A stretch of 64,000 bases of DNA from Bombardia bombarda (lineage: Eukaryota > Ascomycota > Sordariomycetes > Sordariales > Lasiosphaeriaceae): the NCBI GenBank assembly GCA_030512295.1, contig JAULSR010000001.1:6843001-6907000 (forward strand), written 5' to 3'. Below, in pieces: positions 56,189-64,000 of this stretch (the first letter of the stretch is position 1; the number at the start of each line of letters is the position of its first letter). The notes below the pieces were generated by a model. The model was not told the origin of the DNA, did not search any database, and saw only the letters and a list, made by a program, of their open reading frames with translations. Both the position numbers and the translations under genes were made by a program.

Positions 56189-57689
56189 ATGGCCCAACAA
56201 TCTGCGCCGGAATCACCGCCAGGGCCAGCGTCACCGGTCCAAGTTCCAGCAGCCTCCACTGCCGTCCAGGTCGACGAAGATGCTGGCGGAATCGATGTTG
56301 GCACTAGCGATAGCGACTCATCGCTAGGCAATGTGGGCCATGGCCTTCGGGACTAAAAAAAAATGCCTCTGCTTATGACTTCTGTTAGGATGTGCTGTCC
56401 TCAACGGCGAGCATGTCGAGCTCCATCCTCGACTACCGCCGCGAAAATGGGCGGACATACCACGCCTACCGGGACGGAAGTAAGTGCCTCATAATACGCG
56501 ACTCACAAGCATTCAATTGACATTACTACAGAATACCAGTACCCCAATGACGAGGAGGAGAGCGAGCGTCTCGGTACGTCGTTAAGAGTGCACTGCGGCA
56601 GATTTGAACATATCCTAACCTGAGACTCCTTTCCAGACCTCCAGCATCACATATGGTACCTGACTCTGGGCGGCCAGCTCGGACTTGCTCCCCCCAACCA
56701 AAAGGGCTGGAAGGGCGGTAACGTGCTCGATACAGGCACCGGCACCGGTATCTGGGCCATGGACTTTGGCGACGAGCATCCAGAGTCCTCCGTCATCGGC
56801 GTTGATTTGTCTCCCATTCAGCCAGCATTGTATGTGAAAGTGCATCCCGAGACGGATGTCCAATGGCACCACCCAGACCCGAGAACGTACCGCTAACAAC
56901 GGGCATCAAGCGTTCCACCCAATGTCCAGTTTCAGATCGATGACATCGAGGACGAGTGGACCTTCACCCAGCCATTTGACTACATCCACAGCCGCGCCAT
57001 GAACAGCAGTCTCCAAGACTGGCATGCTTACCTCAAGAACTGCTACGAGTAATTTCAAACCCTTTCTTTTCACCGCCGACTGTTGCTACTGATAATAAAC
57101 AAACATGACTGACTCCAATCACAAATTGGCAGCAATCTCAAGCCAGGCGGGTGGCTCGAAGTGCAGGAATTTAGCCTGGCCATCTCGGATGACGGCACGC
57201 TCAAGGAGGAATCGGCTTTGAATCAGGCTGTGCAAGTCATGACTAAGGGCGGCGCCTCAGTCGGCCGCGCCTTCATCAACGTGCGCACCCAGCTGAGGCC
57301 GTGGTTCGACGACATTGGTTTCGTCAACATCACGCAGCTGCAGTACCACTGGCCGAGCAACTCATGGCCCAGGGATAAGAAGCTCAAGGAGATCGGTCTT
57401 TGGACCAACACCAACGTTTCCTCAGGCATGGACACCTTCATCTTGGCCTATGCCACCCGCATCTTGGGCTGGTCCAACGAGCAGGTCCAGGTCCTGGCTG
57501 CCCAGGCAAGGAAGGATCTCAACGACAGGACAATTCACGCCTACTGGCCCATGTAAGCATACCTTGCTTGGCTATCCATATTCCATTTCCTAGTGGGATG
57601 TGGGATAAGTCTGGGAAAAGCTGACGTCATCGCGATCACTCTGCTAACACATTCGTAGTGAGGTTATCTATGCGCAGAAGCCCGAATAG
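56189..57689 (+). CDS. LaeA/UMTA-type SAM methyltransferase
   Basis: Seven exons: 56189-56332, 56389-56479, 56532-56573, 56637-56829, 56911-57048, 57133-57552 and 57659-57689; all phases agree; 352 residues. A disordered acidic N-terminus precedes SSILDYRRENGRTYHAYRDG and YQYPNDEEESERLDLQHH, the hallmark lead-in of LaeA-like fungal methyltransferases. Motif I is NVLDTGTGTGIWAMDF (about 120-135), then VIGVDLSPIQP, QFQIDDIEDEWTF, FDYIHSRAMNSSLQDWHAYL and LKPGGWLEVQEF, ending IEVIYAQKPE. The family includes the global regulator LaeA and many cluster-embedded enzymes of undefined substrate. Position between the precursor locus and an MFS transporter would suit a tailoring enzyme, but this is inference. 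Confidence 0.92.
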
Positions 57690-58199
57690 GTCCGATCGCT
57701 ACGTTAAATCTCTGTTGCCATTTGTGATCATAATGGCTGGCGATTGGATAGTCCAGACCAGGAACAAAACAACGTTTTCTTTAAGTCCTTTCATCTCTAA
57801 CGAAAGCCATGATAAGCGCGTGTTTTATTGTACCTATACAGCAACATGTGATATATAGGTATATGCCTGACGTGTTATTTTTGCAGTCATTTATATTATT
57901 CAATTCAAATCAAACCGACGTATATAGGCGCCAGCTCCTTGGGAAAGGGGACGGGACAGAGAGAAGTTACTTGAATCACGCTGAATTTAGGTTGGTCAAC
58001 ATACCTGCAACTCACCCTCTAGCCATTACTTTTGATGTTCCCTCGCCCTTCTTAGCATTTTAACCATCGTGATAACCCTGCAACTCCAGTAGGTCTGTAG
58101 CTCCAGTAAGTCTGCGACTCTAGCATCCCTGGAATCTAGTCAATATAACAGAAACAGAAAAGCCTGTCACCCGTCCAATTGTCTTTCAAGTCAGACACT
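57690..58199. other. Intergenic between convergent methyltransferase and transporter
   Basis: A/T-rich 3' sequence of both genes, with a short direct repeat (agtaggtctgtagctcc / agtaagtctgcgactct) near 58088-58120. No ORF of interest. Confidence 0.4.
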
Positions 58200-60568
58200 T
58201 TAGACCGCCGACAAGCTCCTCGTCATTTCCCCTCCATCCACGGCTCGGTCCTCTTCAAGAGCGGCGCTGAAGCTGCTCCTGCTCCTAATCTTCTCCCCAA
58301 AGGCAATGAAGCCAAATGGCACGAAGCTTAGGCCTGCGCTGATCAGTGCCAGGACCGTGCATGACCACCCGATGCCTAACGACGCGAGCATGTCATCAAT
58401 AGCAAGCGGTATCAATGCCCCTGCAATGCTTCGCGTCATGCTACAAGCTGCCAGCGCCGAGGCGGCATAGATGTCATACGCATCTGTAACGTACTGTTCG
58501 ATTATTGCAACGTCTTTGTTAGCTTCTCATCTCATCCCGATACCCTGTGTTCCTGATGGATGGGGCATCAAGGAGGTGGCGGAGAAGGACGAAACATAAC
58601 CTACGTTGATCATGGATGTGAAAATCATATTGTAAGCAAAACCGTATGGAATCGTTGCCAGCAAAGGAACAACCCAGTGGACCTCGGGCCTCGCAGACCA
58701 GCCCAGCCAGAGTAGTGCGACGACAAAGGCCGGACCGCCAGCGCACGCGACAGGGAGACGAAGGTACTCGGGCTTTTTGGTCGGATGTCGGTCACTTAAG
58801 CGTGGGGCGACGCCATCATACCATACAATGACGCAACAAGCACATATAGTTCCGAGTCCCACTATCACAAGTTAGTCCCGGTGATCCATCTGATCAGAAG
58901 TCGCCCTGAATAAGAATGAGACTGGATTCGGCATAGACTTACTCGTGGTGAAGGCGATCCCAGAGACACCGGGACTGAACCCGTATACTCCCTGAAAGAT
59001 GACGGCGAATATTTTCAACATCCTGCAGTAAGTAGTATGAGTTCTTAGTCCGCCTTCTGAACACAATGGAAAAGTGCTGTCAAAGTACACTCACATGTAA
59101 AAGACGGCATACACAAACGCCAGATATACACAGGTCAGCGCAAGCAACATCTCGGTGCAAAGAAGGCGCAAAGGTCTAGACAAGGTTGTCTTCTGTTTGT
59201 CCAGTTAGCAACATCACGACGTACACAGCAGTAGTACGGCAGCACACCGCACCACACCGCCGCCTTGGGCCGCATATACACCCCAGCACCATGTACTTCT
59301 TTTTCTTTCGTGTTATGCATCGCACTAACGAAGCTCCATTCAACACCAGCGGCAGCAGTAGCAGCAGCAATAACAACAACAACTCGACACAACTTATTGC
59401 TTACAAGAGACACCCAAAACGGCTCCCTATGCAGGTCAGACGGGGCCATGAATCCTCCGCCCTTGGTTTCCTTGTTCAACTTTGCCGCCTTAGTTCGCAA
59501 AATCTTTGAAGCTAACGTCTCCGGGAGGAAAAAGACGGCGGGAAACGTGGCTACCGTCCAGATGAGTGCGATCCTTGGCAAGTGGTGTGACAGTAAAAAT
59601 TAGCAGGGTTCATCAATAACATAACCAACCACAGCTAAAACAACGAAAGAGAGGGTCGGGGTGAATATATAAAAGGGAGAAACCGGCTTTCAGCCCCTTT
59701 AAAAAGAGAAAAAAGAACCTACCAAAACACCCACCGCCACCCCTTCGGCCCCGGCACGAACCCCGATATAATCGGCGCCCCCAACGGCCCGATAAACGTA
59801 GTCGCCGACCACACCATCATGACCCTTCCCCTCTCCCTCTCCCGCCAAAACACATCCGCCACCACCCCGCCGCCCACGCTCAGCGGCGGCGACCCAAACG
59901 CGCCCGTCAGGAACCGGAACACGAGGAACGAGACCCAGTTGGGCGCCAGCGCCGACCCCAGCGTCGCCAGCGTGAAGAGCACAAAGCCCACCATCAGCAC
60001 CGGCCGCCGCCCGTGGCTCTCGCTGAGCGGCGCAAAGATCATGGGCCCGAAGACGAAGCCGACTAGGTAGACCGAGGTGGGCAGGATGGTTTCTGGCCCA
60101 GAGGGCACGTGGAACTCGCGCTGGAGGTACACGGTCAGGTTGGCGGCGAGGGCTGAGCCCATTGTGGTGATGATGCACATGAGGGTTATGGTGAGGACGA
60201 TGTAGGCTTTTCGTTTCTATGGGGGGGGGGGGGAGGATGGCGAGGTTAGTTGCTTAGTCTGGGGGGAGGAGGATGTGTCACTACTGGCGCACACAGACAC
60301 TCACATTTGACCAGTTGTGAGGATTGGTGGGGTCGTTTTGCTCGAATGATACCAGCGTGATGCTACCGGGGGATGACGGCTGTGGTGTCTCGGCGTCACC
60401 GTTGCCCGATACACTCAGAGTGCTCTGGCTCCCCTCGGCCGATGAGATGGCCACACCGTCGGACTTCTCTGTTGCGTCTTGTCTCATCGTCGTTGCCCGT
60501 GACGTGTTAAACGTTGTTTGTGAAGTATTGTTGGCCCGCTTCGCTTCGGCCTGTTCAACTTCTCTCAT
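58200..60568 (-). CDS. MFS transporter, DHA1-like multidrug/metabolite exporter
   Basis: Seven exons: 60568-60305, 60216-59723, 59573-59405, 59189-59095, 59022-58943, 58861-58605 and 58493-58200; phases agree throughout; 550 residues. A hydrophilic Ser/Thr-rich N-terminus ends DPTNPHNWSN, the usual lead-in of fungal DHA1 drug:proton antiporters. TM1 starts KAYIVLTITLMCIITTM. Motif A is SESHGRRPVLMVGFVLF. A G/P-rich TM5 region (SATTFIGPLGAPIISGFV) and a cytosolic loop rich in Lys follow TM6. C-terminal segments include PYGFAYNMIFTSMINV and TRSIAGALIPLAIDDML. About 12 segments in total. Plausible exporter of the cluster product; it could equally be an unrelated drug transporter. A G-run occurs in intron 1 (60221-60233). 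Confidence 0.93.
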
Positions 60569-63078
60569 CTTGAATCTTGATGGCAACAGTAGCGACGGTG
60601 GTTACAGGGTCGGGTGGTGGTAGCAGTAGGCGGCTGCGTAATGAACATTGAACGATATATAGGTAGTAGAATAGATAGGTAGCTATACCGGTCAAGAAGA
60701 GGAGAAAGGTAGAATGAAGGCGTCACGTTTCCCGCTTTATACCATCCGGTCAAGCAGTCAGTGTCGTCTCACAGGTTGTCGTTACTGGGGCCGGCCCCGT
60801 ATATCCTCTTGGATGATCACCGGAGGTGGTGCAGTGCAGTGCGATGCATGGCAACGCAGCGAGCCACCTTCGTTGCAGTGAACCAACCAACCGACAGAGG
60901 AACAAAAAAACGGCCATGCAGTCGATCTGAAGAGGGAGACAGAGCCGTCCGTTCCATTGAACGACGTGTGTGCCTTCCGATGACGGACTACGTGTCCCGG
61001 GGCCGATTGCGTGGGTCCGGATGGGCGTCTGATGACAGCTCCTTCTTCAACTAAATGGTGGAGAGTGGATCTGCTGCCAGCACTTGTTTGCCCCTAGCCC
61101 CTTTTTTCCCGAACGGGGAGGTGACATGTAGGCCACACACACTCACACACACACAACACAGACAGGTGCAGACAGGCAGACAAACAAAAATGCCCGAGGG
61201 CCCTTGCGTGCTCGACTTGAGCAAATTCGCAGACAGACTGTTGGATATGATCACCAAGGCGTAATATGTATGTGACTCCCTCCCGCATCTCAACTCCCGA
61301 GTGCACCTTCCCCTCTTCACAACCAGCAAATGTTGAAGACCTCCAGGTGCAAAGGGGTGTGCATATTTGTAAGCACCCGCTTGGGCAAGGCCAGCAACCA
61401 GCCATTATGGATATGGGAGTGCGGACACGATGCGCGCGCGATCTGGCTGGTGCGGGACAGACATTCTTAGGCCCCAAAATGCCCAACTATGACTGTTTAG
61501 TATGTTCAAGCCACGACCGACGGATGACGTTTCCCATTTCCTTCTCGGAATCGGCACCCGGATAAAATTGAAGGACGAATCGCGAAGAGAGAAAGAACAG
61601 ACGTAAATTCCAGTTAGCATCGACATCGGGAAGACATTGTGGACAAAGAAGGCACCCCTGATCCGATCATGCACTCCACACTTTCTGAATCTGGAAGGGA
61701 AAAGGAGAAGAAAACGAAAATCCCGAGAAGGAGTCACCGGCCAGCCAGTAAGAGTACGTGCAGTGCAGGGCCAAACATCTGAGATAGGAGCGGTGTGTGG
61801 GTCGAAGGGCGTATCCGTAGACCATATAGCATAGCAAAGAAATAAGAAGAGATGAATCTCAAATACCCACCCGCGACAACTGGTCGACATGACTCCATGC
61901 ATACATTTGTTTCCCCCGCGTGGGCAGGCTCGAGGCAGGCAAATCGACCCGCCGTCGTCGTCTTGGCTTGATTCCCGGTTGGGCCTAGCCAGGCCAGGCA
62001 CCTTCAAGACCCATGTTCGAACCAGCTTGGGGTAAACCGTCCCGAGACCACCTCGAGCTTAGCCGATTGGCCCTCGAAATCTCAAAGGAGGTCATAGGTT
62101 CATACGCAACAACGCATTCGGCCTACTGATAGCCGAACTGCCCCCTATGACCGGAGGGACAAGGTGCAAAACTAGTGTATAGTGTAACGACCACGAGATG
62201 CCACCCTTGAGGCGCAGTAAAGCTTTGTCTCTTTTACGATAAAGATGAGTGGTATTGGTACTCCTGTTGCCCCAGTATATATATCATGTAGACCTGAAAA
62301 CAAGGTTAGCACAGCTCTCTGGAGTCCGACATCGATCCGCCCACGACGTCAACTACCGGGATCCACACTCCACGGCCAGGCTTAGAGGGTTCCCCACTGA
62401 TATGAACTCGTGCCCATCATTTAGGCCACCACTTGCTTCTCGAAGGCGTTCCGGGCCTGCGTCTTTGAGCCGCTTTGTCGGGTTGACCTCCGGCTTCGGC
62501 CCGCTTCCCATTCTTCAACCTTCAAACTCCCGCCACCTGCACTCCACCAAACCCAGCCAATTCGGTTCCCATGGTTCCTCATCGACAACGACACGCCCTA
62601 TCAGCGTCGAACGGGACCATCACGAGAATCACCTAAAAAGGCCGATGCAAAAAAAGAAAAGACAGACAAACGCCACGTCGCCATCCTAGCCCGCCAAACG
62701 CACACGGTGCAGACGCCAAGCTACTGTTGCAGACCAGCCACGATTGCCATCCCATGCTCGAACCGCAGCAAAAGGAAACTCCAAAAGAACCGTGCCGTTG
62801 CCGTGTCATATCGTGATAAGTCACCGCCCAGGCAGGTCATTCCAGCCTATTCCGTCCAGTTCCCGTTCCGATCCAATGTTCCTCTCAAATCTCCCAGACT
62901 CCCTCAAGTAAAAAGAGTCCCATCCAAAACCTTGCATTGGCAATGTATCAAACCAAAATTGTTGCTCGCTTATTCGTCAAACATAAGTGTGTGTGTGTGT
63001 ATGTGCGGAAGCGGCGCAGACCGCAGACAGGGGGACGAGGCCGCGAGATCCTCTCCAAATCCGAAATTTAAAACCCCT
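60569..63078. other. Intergenic, 2.5 kb, no gene seen
   Basis: Includes the promoter of the MFS gene, (ca)n at 61134-61154, and (tg)n at 62988-63003. Frames of up to 227 codons on both strands overlap each other and show no domains. Confidence 0.35.
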
Positions 63079-63978
63079 TCAGGAAACTATGTTCGTAACC
63101 CGTGCCCATATCTTGGAGATGATATTCACCAGCAGGCCGAGGACGCCGAGGACAAGGTAGACCTGGATGAACTCGAATCGATGCCTGGGTCGCACCTCGG
63201 TCTCGAGGAATCTCGGGTGGCTGTCGGTGACGGAATTCGCTGGACTGGGCGGGAAGCGGCCCGTGGCGACATATTGCTCCATGAGGGCGTCCTTTTCGTA
63301 CCAGCGCTCGCGAAGCCAAACGTCAAAGGCCTCCTGCGTGTCGAGTGGAATGTCTGCGACGCGGAATCGGCGCCAGTAAAAGTTTACTGACTTTGGCGGC
63401 TGGCCGCTGAAATATGTGCCCGCCAGGGTAAAGCAATCCTCACCAAATTTCCCTCGGCTATTCGAGACCAGCTGCGTCAGTTTATGTCATGCCGAGAGGG
63501 AGTCAACAGATCCTCAAGGTTTGACTTACGGAATTCCCTCATATGCAACAGTGCAGTCATATACATAGTCAACCGTGCCTTTGAGCTCAGTAAGGCAGAA
63601 GTAGCTGCCCGTACTACGCGGCAGCAGAAGGTGCTGTGTGTCCTTGACGCCAATCTTGTTGGCCCACTGTGTAGACTTGTCCCTGCCATTCTGCGAGGTA
63701 TTCGTTCCTTCGGGGAACAGAAGAAGCCACATGGGGTTCAGGTACTTCTTTCCATCCGGGGCAGTCTGCATTGCCTTGAGCTTTCCCAGGCGATGTGCCA
63801 TTCGTGGCTGGTCGACGGCCATCTTTCGAGACATAAAGATGAATCCATAGAACAGCATGCCGGTGCCAACAACGGGTATATACTTGAGCGACTCCTTCAG
63901 AATAATGTATATGAAGCCATGCATCGAGGGCGAGTTGGCGTAGCTGACCCACCACAGATACAGCCAGTCTGTGTAAAT
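63079..63978 (-). CDS. Lysophospholipid acyltransferase (PlsC/LPLAT family), 5' end beyond window
   Basis: Two exons visible: 63978-63530 and 63457-63079, joined in phase 2 at EGIP|RGKFGE, giving the last 275 residues. The exon starts right after an intron acceptor, at IYTDWLYLWW. The Asp of the catalytic HxxxxD is therefore here, while its His should be in the previous exon outside the window. Further blocks are IYIILKESLKYIPVVGTGM, WLLLFPEGTN (acyl-acceptor site), HLLLPRSTGSYFCL and DYVYDCTVAYEGIP. A C-terminal hydrophobic helix (FIQVYLVLGVLGLLVNII) anchors it. This matches the LCLAT1/AGPAT5 and yeast Cst26-type branch, ER or mitochondrial membrane enzymes that reacylate lysophospholipids. 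The acceptor at aatag is chosen because it alone keeps frame. Confidence 0.92.
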
Positions 63979-64000
63979 CTGCCTCCAATGTTAGTCTCTT

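Noticed and set aside
62707..63390. 227-codon plus-strand ORF
   Set aside because: Its second half is antisense to the acyltransferase exon and its first half has no similarity to anything recognisable.

Overview
The window is filamentous-ascomycete (Pezizomycotina, most likely Sordariomycetes) nuclear DNA. Coding genes are interrupted by short introns (about 50-110 nt) with GT..AG ends and ctaac-like branch points. Recognisable proteins are fungal orthologues: CCR4, AcrB, FHIP, an ARMT1/DUF89 phosphatase and a LaeA-type methyltransferase. Intergenic DNA is long and rich in simple repeats. All exon structures below were built by hand from reading-frame continuity and family motifs; no search or alignment program was run.

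Left part (1-37.6 kb) is mainly housekeeping. In order it holds the C-terminal end of a Q/N/M-rich protein (+), a small conserved hypothetical (+), CCR4 deadenylase (-), a serine-rich SAM methyltransferase (+), an ETFRF1-like LYR protein (-), a mitochondrial hotdog thioesterase (+), acrB (+), a CFEM-like GPI protein whose 5' part looks broken (+), an ARMT1/DUF89 phosphatase (-), a class 3 lipase (-) and an FHIP-family dynein-adaptor subunit (+).

Central part (38.2-48.8 kb) is the notable locus. Five UstYa-family (DUF3328) genes stand head to tail on the minus strand. A plus-strand gene divergent from the last of them encodes a secreted repeat protein: a signal peptide, a KR site, ten Y-K-E-Y motifs and two Y-Q-S-F motifs, most followed directly by RR. 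This is the architecture of a Kex2-processed fungal RiPP precursor of the dikaritin type (the ustiloxin/phomopsin class), with UstYa oxidases as the expected cyclising enzymes. The repeated Tyr-Lys-Glu-Tyr core is not one I recognise from described products.

Right part (48.8-64 kb) begins with a gene-poor 5 kb stretch. It then has a Cys-rich small protein (+), a LaeA/UMTA-type methyltransferase (+), a DHA1-type MFS transporter (-) and, at the edge, a partial lysophospholipid acyltransferase (-). The methyltransferase and transporter could belong to the RiPP cluster as tailoring and export functions, but 7-10 kb of intervening DNA makes that an inference. Degenerate copies of one dispersed repeat lie at 33.1 kb and 55.1 kb, on either side of the cluster.
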